Source: Candidatus Mediterraneibacter gallistercoris
Lineage (GTDB): Bacteria; Bacillota_A; Clostridia; Lachnospirales; Lachnospiraceae
Direction: 5' to 3'
Length of the DNA: 14,487 bases
Assembly (NCBI GenBank): GCA_019119745.1
Contig: DWWI01000156.1
Location: 1-14,487, forward strand
Position numbers and translations under genes: made by a program. Below are positions 1 to 6,179 of the stretch, in pieces (within the stretch, counting starts at the first letter, position 1; each line of letters starts with the position of its first letter). The notes under the pieces were generated by a model. That model made no database searches. It saw only the letters and a list, made by a program, of their open reading frames with translations, and was not told the origin of the DNA.

Positions 1-53
1 AGAGCAGAGGACTGAAAATCCTCGTGTCGCTGGTTCGATTCCGGCTCTGGGCA
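1..53 (+). tRNA. tRNA-Phe (GAA), 5' end cut by window
   Basis: The 3' two-thirds of a tRNA is visible. The anticodon stem GAGGA/TCCTC encloses the loop CTGAAAA at 12-18, giving anticodon GAA at 14-16 (phenylalanine). The T arm is GCTGG-TTCGATT-CCGGC at 29-45. The acceptor 3' strand TCTGGGC at 46-52 is followed by discriminator A at 53. CCA is not encoded. The D arm and the 5' acceptor strand lie mostly outside the window. It is probably co-transcribed with the tRNA-Lys that follows about 50 bp later. Confidence 0.93.
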
Positions 54-101
54 TTTTCTCTGCAAGAAATCAGCCATACGGCAGAGAATATAATTGAATA
101 A

Positions 102-174
102 GGGCGTGTAGCTCAGGTGGTAGAGCACTTGACTTTTAATCAAGTTGTCCGGGGTTCGAATCCCCGCACGCTCA
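102..174 (+). tRNA. tRNA-Lys (TTT)
   Basis: This is a complete 73-nt cloverleaf. Acceptor GGGCGTG (102-108) pairs with CACGCTC (167-173) with one G-T wobble. The D arm starts GCTC. The anticodon stem CTTGA/TCAAG encloses loop CTTTTAA (133-139), so the anticodon is TTT at 135-137. The T arm is CGGGG-TTCGAAT-CCCCG, and the discriminator is A174. CCA is not encoded. It is the last tRNA of the cluster and is followed by an intrinsic terminator 10 bp downstream. Confidence 0.96.
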
Positions 175-183
175 TTTAAATTG

Positions 184-211
184 AACCGAGGAAGTTATTC
201 CCCGGTTTTTT
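184..211 (+). terminator. Intrinsic terminator of the tRNA-Phe/Lys transcript
   Basis: AACCGAGGAA (184-193) pairs with TTCCCCGGTT (198-207) around a GTTA tetraloop, with one A-C mismatch in ten pairs. A run of six T (206-211) follows directly. The hairpin starts ten bases after the tRNA-Lys discriminator base, as expected for the end of a tRNA operon. Confidence 0.8.
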
Positions 212-253
212 ACTTATAGAAATCTTTTTTAAATATAAGACTTATAGAAGAAC

Positions 254-282
254 AATAAAAAAGCCGGAATCGTTTACCGGCT
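254..282 (-). terminator. Reverse-oriented intrinsic terminator with no upstream gene
   Basis: Read on the reverse strand, AGCCGG (282-277) and CCGGCT (267-262) form a 6-bp GC-rich stem around a 9-nt loop, followed by a T run (six T, 261-256 region) and ATTG. On the forward strand the hairpin is followed by GAGAAAAG, so it has no forward T tract. It therefore looks like a terminator for leftward transcription. No reverse-strand protein gene lies to its right for more than 5 kb, so it may end a small RNA or antisense transcript. Confidence 0.5.
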
Positions 283-318
283 GAGAAAAGAGGAAATATA
301 TATAAAAAAGCATTACAG

Positions 319-350
319 CTTTGATTGTTTATAATATAACCTTTGATTGT
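319..350 (+). repeat. Direct repeat CTTTGATTGT, two copies 22 bp apart
   Basis: Identical 10-bp copies lie at 319-328 and 341-350. The 22-bp period is about two helical turns, which would place two protein-binding sites on the same DNA face. A perfect TATAAT lies between them (330-335). The second copy contains TTGATT (343-348), which sits 16 bp before TAATAT (365-370), a possible forward promoter for the decarboxylase operon. An operator role is inference. Confidence 0.4.
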
Positions 351-370
351 GAGAAATATGTGTCTAATAT
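343..370 (+). promoter_or_regulatory. Candidate promoter of the decarboxylase operon
   Basis: TTGATT (343-348), a 16-bp spacer and TAATAT (365-370) form a moderate sigma-A-type match. The start would fall near 377, leaving a leader of about 85 nt that contains the dyad at 405-437. A perfect TATAAT at 330-335 is an alternative -10 box but has no good -35 at the right distance. Confidence 0.3.
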
Positions 371-396
371 ATAAAAAGGATGTAAAATTATGTAAA
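368..396 (-). promoter_or_regulatory. Possible reverse-strand promoter for a small RNA
   Basis: On the reverse strand, TTTACA (396-391) resembles a -35 box. It is followed by a 17-nt spacer and TATATA (373-368) as a -10 box. Transcription would start near 361 and could end at the hairpin at 282-254, giving an RNA of about 100 nt. The region is AT-rich, so promoter-like matches are expected by chance. This is weak evidence alone and gains weight only from the matching terminator. Confidence 0.25.
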
Positions 397-404
397 GACT
401 CGCG

Positions 405-437
405 AAATAAATGTATGCCGTATAGTACGGTTTATTT
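405..437 (+). promoter_or_regulatory. Inverted repeat in the decarboxylase leader
   Basis: CCGTA-TAG-TACGG (418-430) is a perfect 5-bp dyad. It is flanked by a second matching pair, AAATAAA (405-411) and TTTATTT (431-437), with a 6-nt bulge on the left side. CGCG also occurs on both outer sides (401-404, 446-449). It lies just before the GGAGA ribosome binding site (449-453), so it could be an operator or an RNA hairpin controlling translation. There is no T tract, so it is not a terminator. Confidence 0.35.
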
Positions 438-463
438 GTAGAATACGCGGAGAAAATTGTAAT

Positions 464-1924
464 ATGGAATATTTATACGATAAACTGAAAAAACTTGAAA
501 ATTCGGACGTTTACGGCTTCCATATGCCGGGGCATAAACGAAATGGGACACTTACCGGTGCTGATCTGCCTTATGGGCTTGATATTACGGAGATTGACGG
601 ATTTGATGATCTCCATCATGCGGATGGCATATTAAAAGAAGCTCAGGAGCGAGCGGCATATATCTGGCATGCAGATGAAAGCCATTATCTGATCAATGGA
701 AGTACGGTCGGTCTTATAAGTGCAATACTCGGGTGTACTCATCGCGGAGATACGATACTTATGGCTCGTAATTGCCACAAATCTGTCTATAATGCGGTCT
801 TTCTCAATGAACTGCGCCCGGTGTATCTTTACCCGCAGCTGTTCTCTTCAGGAGAAAAGGAAGAGGGAGATTTAAACGGGCCTGTTACAGCGCTGCAGGT
901 AGATCATGCATTGAATGATAATCCGGATATCAGGGCCGTAGTCATTACATCTCCTACATATGACGGTGTTGTTTCGGATGTTCGCAGTATCGCAGAGTGT
1001 GTTCACAGAAAAGGAATCCCTTTGATTCTGGATGAGGCGCATGGCGCTCATTTTGGATTTCATCCGTATTTTCCGGACAATGGGAATGATCTGGGAGCAG
1101 ACATAGTCATTCATAGTCTGCACAAGACGCTTCCATCACTTACCCAGACCGCTCTTCTCCACATGAACGGGTCTGTCGCGGACAGAGAGAGGGTGCATAT
1201 GTATCTTGATATACTGCAGTCCAGCAGTCCGTCCTATGTACTTATGGCATCTATGGATGAATGCGTAAGACTTATGGAAAAGAAGCATAAAGAGATATTT
1301 GGAAGATATGTAGATTTGCTGCAGAGAACAAGAGAACAATTAAAGAATATGGAACATCTGAGCTTATGGGAGAGTACTGCCTATGACCGCTCTAAGATAC
1401 TGATATCTACTGCCGGATGCACAATACAGCGTGAAGAAATGAAAAAGTATACAGGGAAACAATTATATAATAGTATAAGAGGAAAATATTTACTCCAGCT
1501 TGAAATGTCTGCACCCGATTATGTAATTGCCATGACAGCTCCGGGGGATACAGAAAGAGGAATGCATAGACTGGTTGATGCTTTATCAGAAATTGATTCA
1601 GAACTTGCAAAATATAAAGAAAGTGAATCAATTTATGCAAAAAACAGAGAGATTGGAATAGAGTTACAGGAAAATCTTCAGATTTATTCAAGTTCAGAAA
1701 TTAATAAGTTTCGAAATAAAAGAAAAAAGATCTCGCTCGAAGCTTGTGGCGGATATGTCGCTGCGGAATATGCATATGTATATCCGCCGGGAATTCCTTT
1801 GATCGTACCGGGAGAGCGGATATCAGAAAAAACGGTGCGGCAGATTGTAAAATATCAGAAAACAGGATTTGATATTCGTGGCATACATGAAACAGGCAGA
1901 ATTGAGGTACTGGATAATGGGTAA
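464..1924 (+). CDS. PLP-dependent Orn/Lys/Arg decarboxylase family protein (YaaO-like)
   Basis: This is a fold-type I PLP enzyme of the Orn/Lys/Arg decarboxylase family, expected to decarboxylate a basic amino acid to a polyamine or its precursor in the cytoplasm. Visible motifs are HMPGHKR (20-26), the phosphate-contact stretch NGST (78-81), TSPTYDG (162-168), the cofactor-ring DEAH (190-193) and HSLHKT (217-222), in which K221 is the expected Schiff-base lysine. At 486 aa it matches the short Gram-positive form without the N-terminal wing domain of E. coli enzymes. The ATG has GGAGA 10 nt upstream. The 3' end overlaps the next ORF by 8 nt. In Bacillus the homologue yaaO sits in the same neighbourhood (nucleotide kinase, holB, yaaT). 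The substrate cannot be read from the sequence, so lysine, arginine and ornithine all remain possible. Confidence 0.9.
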   Translation: MEYLYDKLKKLENSDVYGFHMPGHKRNGTLTGADLPYGLDITEIDGFDDLHHADGILKEAQERAAYIWHADESHYLINGSTVGLISAILGCTHRGDTILMARNCHKSVYNAVFLNELRPVYLYPQLFSSGEKEEGDLNGPVTALQVDHALNDNPDIRAVVITSPTYDGVVSDVRSIAECVHRKGIPLILDEAHGAHFGFHPYFPDNGNDLGADIVIHSLHKTLPSLTQTALLHMNGSVADRERVHMYLDILQSSSPSYVLMASMDECVRLMEKKHKEIFGRYVDLLQRTREQLKNMEHLSLWESTAYDRSKILISTAGCTIQREEMKKYTGKQLYNSIRGKYLLQLEMSAPDYVIAMTAPGDTERGMHRLVDALSEIDSELAKYKESESIYAKNREIGIELQENLQIYSSSEINKFRNKRKKISLEACGGYVAAEYAYVYPPGIPLIVPGERISEKTVRQIVKYQKTGFDIRGIHETGRIEVLDNG

Positions 1925-2495
1925 GATTTACTATGTGATGGGAAAGAGCTCTTCGGGAAAAGATACGATATATAAGGAACTGTTAAAGAGACATCCGGAA
2001 TTCCATACAATAGTTCCCTATACAACACGTCCGATACGTGAGGGAGAACATGACGGTGTGGAATACTATTTTGTAGATGAAAAACGTTTAAAGGAGATGC
2101 AGCAGGCAGGACAGGTTATAGAGGTTCGTTCCTATAATACAAAATGCGGGATCTGGACATATTTTACAGCTGACGACGGACAAATCGATCTGGAGCAGTA
2201 TGATTATCTTGTGATCGGGACTCTGGTCTCTTATGAGGCGATGAAGCGGTATTTTGGGAAAAATGTTCTTGTACCGATCTACATCGAGGTCGAAGACGGG
2301 GAACGTCTGTGCCGGGCACTGGAGAGAGAAAAGAAGCAGCAAGTCCCCAGATATGCAGAAATGTGCAGACGCTTTCTGGCGGATGAGAAGGATTTTGCGG
2401 AAGACAACCTCCAGCGTGCGGAAATTACGTACAGATTTGAAAATGCAGATCTTTCCGATTGTCTTACAAAAATTGAAAATTATATTGGACTATAA
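1917..2495 (+). CDS. Guanylate-kinase-like P-loop protein
   Basis: This is a 192-aa P-loop NMP-kinase-type protein. GKSSSGKDT (9-17) is the phosphate-binding loop. TTRPIREGEHDGVEYYF (36-52) is the guanylate kinase signature, with R38, R41, E44 and Y50 at the GMP-contact positions and E69 downstream. Canonical guanylate kinases carry N-x-YGT after that glutamate. Here the stretch around 74-83 reads NTKCGIWTYF, so the base-binding pocket differs. The ATG at 1917 is preferred over a TTG at 1869 because GAGG lies 9 nt before it and the family N-terminus begins there. It overlaps the decarboxylase end by 8 nt, so the two are probably translationally coupled. In Bacillus this slot is held by thymidylate kinase. 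GMP kinase activity is likely but not assured, because the main gmk is usually elsewhere in the genome. Confidence 0.8.
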   Translation: MGKIYYVMGKSSSGKDTIYKELLKRHPEFHTIVPYTTRPIREGEHDGVEYYFVDEKRLKEMQQAGQVIEVRSYNTKCGIWTYFTADDGQIDLEQYDYLVIGTLVSYEAMKRYFGKNVLVPIYIEVEDGERLCRALEREKKQQVPRYAEMCRRFLADEKDFAEDNLQRAEITYRFENADLSDCLTKIENYIGL

Positions 2496-2510
2496 CTTCA
2501 TTTGAGAATG

Positions 2511-2519
2511 TGTTATACT
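2511..2519 (+). promoter_or_regulatory. Extended -10 promoter before holB
   Basis: TG-T-TATACT at 2511-2519 fits the extended -10 pattern TGnTATAAT with one change. No convincing -35 box sits 16-18 bp upstream, which extended -10 promoters can tolerate. It lies in the 67-bp gap between the kinase and holB, the largest gap inside the decarboxylase-to-rsmI run, and could give the replication/RNA genes their own transcription. Confidence 0.4.
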
Positions 2520-2562
2520 AAATAAGTAAATTTATGAAAAATAATATACGGCAGGTGATAAA

Positions 2563-3558
2563 ATGAGTGGTTTCAAAGATGTGGTCGGCCACAAAAATAT
2601 AATTAAGTATATACAGAATGCGGTAACGGCGGACGCGGTCTCTCATGCATACATCCTGAACGGAGAGAGAGGATCCGGCAAGAAGCTGCTCGCAAATCTC
2701 TTTGCCATGAGTATGCAGTGTCAGGATCGGGCTGAAGACGGCGATGCCTGTGGAAAATGCCAGTCATGTAAGCAGGCGATGAGCGGCAACCATCCGGATA
2801 TTATCCGTGTAACGCATGAAAAGCCGAATACGATCAGTGTAGATGATATCCGTGTGCAGGTAAATGATGATATTGTGATCAGACCTTATAGCAGCAAGTA
2901 CAAGATTTATATTATCGCGGATGCAGATATGATGACTGTACAGGCTCAGAATGCGCTTCTTAAGACGATTGAGGAACCGCCGGAGTATGCGGTGATCATG
3001 CTCCTTACAGAAAATGCCGAGGTACTTCTTCCGACGATTCGGTCAAGATGTGTTATGATGAAGCTCCGCAATATCAAAGATCAGCTTGTGAAGAAATATC
3101 TGATGGAACAGCTTGAAGTCCCGGATTATAAAGCTGACGTATGTGTGGCATTTGCGCAGGGAAATATGGGAAAGGCTATCATGCTGGCTCATTCTGAATA
3201 TTTCAATGAGATTAAAGAAGAGGCGGTTCATCTTCTCAGGAACATTGACGAGATGACAGTTCCGGAGCTTACAGAAGCAGTAAAACGCTGCATGACATAT
3301 AAACTGGAGATCAATGATTATCTGGATATTATCGCAATCTGGTACAGGGATGTTCTTATATATAAAGCTACAAAGAGCGTCGACAGAGTTGTATTTTCTG
3401 ATCAGATGAAATATATCAAAGAGCGTGCCAGGAAAAGTTCTTATGAGGGGATAGAGAATATACTGGATGCATTGGAAAAGGCAAAGGCAAGAATGAAAGC
3501 CAATGTCAATTTTGAGCTGGTGATGGAGCTGCTTTTGCTGACAATAAAGGAGAATTGA
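2563..3558 (+). CDS. holB: DNA polymerase III subunit delta' (clamp loader)
   Basis: This is the delta' subunit of the clamp-loader complex that places the beta sliding clamp on DNA at the replication fork. The 331-aa length is typical. The AAA+ domain shows GERGSGKK (34-41) as Walker A and ADAD (119-122) where Walker B sits. LPTIRSRC (156-163) carries the SRC motif conserved in clamp-loader subunits. Zinc-module cysteines are C53, C63, C66 and C69 (CGKCQSC). The C-terminal half is the helical collar region. The start has AGGTG 5 nt upstream. The stop is only 4 nt before ricT, whose ribosome binding site AAGGAGA lies inside this gene's end, so the two are coupled. The gene order with ricT matches B. 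subtilis holB-yaaT. Confidence 0.93.
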   Translation: MSGFKDVVGHKNIIKYIQNAVTADAVSHAYILNGERGSGKKLLANLFAMSMQCQDRAEDGDACGKCQSCKQAMSGNHPDIIRVTHEKPNTISVDDIRVQVNDDIVIRPYSSKYKIYIIADADMMTVQAQNALLKTIEEPPEYAVIMLLTENAEVLLPTIRSRCVMMKLRNIKDQLVKKYLMEQLEVPDYKADVCVAFAQGNMGKAIMLAHSEYFNEIKEEAVHLLRNIDEMTVPELTEAVKRCMTYKLEINDYLDIIAIWYRDVLIYKATKSVDRVVFSDQMKYIKERARKSSYEGIENILDALEKAKARMKANVNFELVMELLLLTIKEN

Positions 3559-3562
3559 CAGG

Positions 3563-4468
3563 ATGACAAAAGTAATTGGAGTCAGATTCCGGACAGCAGG
3601 GAAGATTTATTTCTTTGCACCGGGCAAGTTTCAGATAAAGCGGGGAGACAATGTCATTGTTGAGACTGCCCGCGGCGTGGAGTTCGGCCGGGTCGTAAGC
3701 GGACCGAAGGATGTGAAAGACGAGGAAGTAGTGCAGCCACTGAAGTCTGTAATAAGGATGGCGTCTGACCAGGACCGGCGAACGGTTGAGAAAAATAAGC
3801 AAAAAGAAAAAGAGGCGTTTAAAATCTGCCTTGAAAAGATCCGGAAACATAATCTGGAAATGAAACTGATAGATGTTGAGTACACTTTTGATGGTAATAA
3901 GATATTATTTTATTTCACGGCAGATGGCCGAATAGATTTCCGTGAGCTGGTGAAGGATCTTGCAGCGGTATTCAGGACCAGGATTGAGCTTCGGCAGATT
4001 GGTGTCAGGGATGAGACAAAGATCCGCGGGGGTATTGGAATCTGCGGACGCCCGTTGTGCTGCAGCACATATCTGACGGAATTTTCGGCAGTGTCAATCA
4101 AGATGGCAAAAGAACAGAACCTTTCTCTGAACCCGACGAAAATATCAGGTGTGTGCGGAAGGCTTATGTGCTGTCTTACTAATGAGGAAGAGACATATGA
4201 GGTACTGAACAGCCAGCTTCCGTCAGTGGGCGATACTGTTACGACAAAAGACGGACTGACAGGAACAGTTCAGTCTTTGAGCGTCCTGCGTAAACTGGTG
4301 AAAGTAGTGGTCAATCTTGATGACGACGAGAAAGAGATCAGAGAGTATCCTGCAGAGGAGCTAAAGTTCAAACCACGTAAGAAAAAGAAAAAAGTCTCAA
4401 AAGAAGAGATGAAGAAACTGGCAGCGCTGGAAAAAGGGCAAGGAGCGTCAAAGTTAGATGACAAATAA
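3563..4468 (+). CDS. ricT: PSP1-domain protein RicT (YaaT), Fe-S Y-complex subunit
   Basis: This is a homologue of B. subtilis RicT (YaaT), which with RicA and RicF forms the Fe-S-bearing Y-complex that assists RNase Y in processing mRNAs and affects sporulation, competence and biofilm formation. The PSP1 core is present. Two cysteine groups, CGRPLCC (C161, C166, C167) and CGRLMCC (C198, C203, C204), supply the six cysteines expected to hold [4Fe-4S] clusters. An N-terminal beta-rich segment includes GVRFRTAGKIYFF (6-18). The C-terminus is a lysine-rich tail from about residue 268. The length of 301 aa is normal. The ATG has AAGGAGA 9 nt upstream inside holB. The last 11 nt overlap the methyltransferase gene. 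RicA and RicF are not encoded in this window. Confidence 0.92.
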   Translation: MTKVIGVRFRTAGKIYFFAPGKFQIKRGDNVIVETARGVEFGRVVSGPKDVKDEEVVQPLKSVIRMASDQDRRTVEKNKQKEKEAFKICLEKIRKHNLEMKLIDVEYTFDGNKILFYFTADGRIDFRELVKDLAAVFRTRIELRQIGVRDETKIRGGIGICGRPLCCSTYLTEFSAVSIKMAKEQNLSLNPTKISGVCGRLMCCLTNEEETYEVLNSQLPSVGDTVTTKDGLTGTVQSLSVLRKLVKVVVNLDDDEKEIREYPAEELKFKPRKKKKKVSKEEMKKLAALEKGQGASKLDDK

Positions 4469-5186
4469 CGGGAGAACAGATCTGTTAAAACCGGGAGAAC
4501 GTCTGGACGACCTGCAGATCGGAGGACTTGAGCTGATTCAGAATCCTTCGGGATTTTGTTTTGGTGTAGATGCCGTCTTTCTGTCAGACTTTGTTAAAGT
4601 CAAACCGGGGGAGACGGTGCTCGATCTGGGTACGGGAAACGGAATCATTCCAATTCTGTTATCGGCAAAAACCGGTGGAAAAAAGTTTACCGGTCTTGAG
4701 ATTCAGGAAAATACTGCAGATATGGCAAGGCGGAGCGTGGCATACAATCATCTCGAAGACCGGATTGAAATTGTGACCGGAGATATCAAAGAGGCGGCAG
4801 AGATATTCAAGCCGGCCTTTTTTGATGTCATCACTACAAATCCACCTTATATGCTGTCGCAGCACGGCCTTCGCAATCCGGATGATGCAAAAGCGATTGC
4901 GAGACATGAAGTGCTCTGTACACTTGATGATATCCTGCGGGAGAGTATGAGGCTTCTGCAGGATAAAGGAAGATTCTACATGATCCACAGGCCATTCCGT
5001 CTGACAGAGATTATGATCAAGATGAATCATTATAAGATAGAACCGAAGCGGATACAGTTTATTCATCCGTATATTGATAAGGAACCGGTGCTTGTACTGA
5101 TTGAAGGCGTGCGGGGCGCAAGATCAAGAGTGACTGTGGAACCTCCGATCATTATTTACGATAAGTCCGAACAGAAGGATAAATGA
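4458..5186 (+). CDS. yabB: tRNA1(Val) (adenine(37)-N6)-methyltransferase family protein (YabB/TrmN6)
   Basis: This is a class I SAM-dependent N6-adenine methyltransferase, homologous to E. coli TrmN6 (YfiC), which methylates A37 of tRNA1(Val). Motif I is DLGTGNG (56-62), which binds SAM. The acidic residue E81 ends the second strand (GLEIQ). The catalytic NPPY (128-131) is the signature of exocyclic-amino adenine methyltransferases. The N-terminal PSGFCFGVDAVFLSDF (30-45) is typical of this subfamily. The 242-aa length is normal. The ATG overlaps ricT by 11 nt, with AGGAG (4441-4445) 12 nt upstream, so it is coupled to ricT. Bacillus carries the small GIY-YIG gene yazA between this gene and rsmI; here only a 64-bp gap is present. 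The exact tRNA target in this organism is inferred. Confidence 0.88.
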   Translation: MTNNGRTDLLKPGERLDDLQIGGLELIQNPSGFCFGVDAVFLSDFVKVKPGETVLDLGTGNGIIPILLSAKTGGKKFTGLEIQENTADMARRSVAYNHLEDRIEIVTGDIKEAAEIFKPAFFDVITTNPPYMLSQHGLRNPDDAKAIARHEVLCTLDDILRESMRLLQDKGRFYMIHRPFRLTEIMIKMNHYKIEPKRIQFIHPYIDKEPVLVLIEGVRGARSRVTVEPPIIIYDKSEQKDK

Positions 5187-5250
5187 TGGAGAAATAGCGG
5201 AAGATGGCAGGGGACTGCTGTGAAGTCAGGGAAAAAAGAAGGAGAATATC

Positions 5251-6102
5251 ATGTCGGGAACTTTATATCTTTGTGCGACTCCGATCGGCAATCTTGAGGA
5301 TATGACATTTCGGGCGGTGCGTATATTACAGGAAGTCGATCTGATCGCGGCGGAGGATACGCGCAACAGTGTGAAACTTCTGAATCATTTCGATATCCGT
5401 ACACCGATGACCAGCTACCATGAGTATAATAAATATGACAAAGGACGCAAACTGGTAGATAAAATGCTTGAAGGCAGCAGTATTGCATTGATAACGGATG
5501 CAGGAACTCCCGGAATATCAGATCCGGGGGAAGAACTGGTGCGCATGTGTCACGACGCTGGGATTTGCGTTACGGCGGTCCCGGGACCGGCTGCATGTAT
5601 CACAGCACTTACCATATCGGGACTTCCGACAAGGAGGTTCTCGTTTGAGGCTTTCCTTCCGTCAGATAAAAAAGAGCGGGAAAATGTACTTCTGACGCTG
5701 GAGCGGGAACAGAGGACGATCGTACTATATGAAGCTCCTCACAGACTGGTGAAGACGCTGAAGCTGCTGACGGATCGTCTGGGCGGAGAGCGGCAGGTGA
5801 GCGTGTGCCGTGAACTGACAAAGCGCCATGAGACTGTGTACCGTGCCACACTTTCAGAGGCCGTGACATATTATGAGAGCCATGAACCGAAAGGGGAGTG
5901 CGTTCTTGTAATAGAAGGAATGAGCCGCCAGGCAATAGAACAGGAAGAAAAAGAGAAGTGGGCGGACATGAGTATAGAAGACCACATGGAATATTATCTT
6001 TCCAGGGGATTAGAGCGGAAAGAAGCAATGAAGAAAACAGCGAAAGATCGCGGAGTTTCCAAACGAGAAATTTATAACTATCTTGAGAAAGTAAAAAATT
6101 AA
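5251..6102 (+). CDS. rsmI: 16S rRNA (cytidine(1402)-2'-O)-methyltransferase
   Basis: RsmI 2'-O-methylates C1402 of 16S rRNA in the decoding centre, using SAM. The tetrapyrrole-methylase fold motifs are all present: ATPIGNLEDMTFRA (9-22), AAEDTRNS (33-40), TDAGTPGISDPG (82-93), the SAM-loop AVPGPAA (109-115) and SGLPTRRFSFEAFLP (123-137). The C-terminal part (about 235-283) is a charged helical segment ending in an HTH-like GVSKREIYNYL. The 283-aa length is typical. AAGGAGA sits 5 nt before the ATG. It is the last gene of the left operon and is followed within 40 bp by a strong terminator. Confidence 0.95.
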   Translation: MSGTLYLCATPIGNLEDMTFRAVRILQEVDLIAAEDTRNSVKLLNHFDIRTPMTSYHEYNKYDKGRKLVDKMLEGSSIALITDAGTPGISDPGEELVRMCHDAGICVTAVPGPAACITALTISGLPTRRFSFEAFLPSDKKERENVLLTLEREQRTIVLYEAPHRLVKTLKLLTDRLGGERQVSVCRELTKRHETVYRATLSEAVTYYESHEPKGECVLVIEGMSRQAIEQEEKEKWADMSIEDHMEYYLSRGLERKEAMKKTAKDRGVSKREIYNYLEKVKN

Positions 6103-6138
6103 TTAAGAATAAATATAATCATGAGTGCTTGAACTAAC

Positions 6139-6179
6139 AATAACAGACATCAGGAACTTACCTGATGTCTGTTATTTTT
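6139..6179 (+). terminator. Strong intrinsic terminator after rsmI
   Basis: AATAACAGACATCAGG (6139-6154) pairs perfectly over 16 bp with its complement at 6161-6176 around the 6-nt loop AACTTA, followed by more T. The forward T tract ends the rsmI transcript. The loop contains the stop codon of the reverse-strand ABC gene (6158-6160), and the right arm encodes that gene's last residues. On the reverse strand the following bases are only moderately T-rich, so leftward termination is possible but weaker. Confidence 0.85.

Larger units (their letters stand above)
212..463. other. AT-rich 252-bp intergenic region with repeats, dyad and opposite-strand terminator
   Basis: No protein gene is visible on either strand here. 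The region holds a 10-bp direct repeat ACTTATAGAA (212-221 and 240-249), a second direct repeat CTTTGATTGT (319-328 and 341-350), a reverse-oriented terminator-like hairpin (254-282) and a dyad (405-437) just before the decarboxylase ribosome binding site. These are listed separately. The composition is much more AT-rich than the coding sequence to its right. Confidence 0.7.

Noticed and set aside
1869..1916. Earlier TTG start for the guanylate-kinase-like protein
   Set aside because: The family N-terminus begins at ATG 1917, which has a GAGG site 9 nt upstream. The TTG has no ribosome binding site and would overlap the decarboxylase by 56 nt.
4659..5066. Reverse-strand open frame opposite yabB (135 codons)
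   Set aside because: It is a shadow of a well-supported gene, with no ribosome binding site and no recognisable domain. The same applies to the reverse frame at 5609-6028 opposite rsmI.
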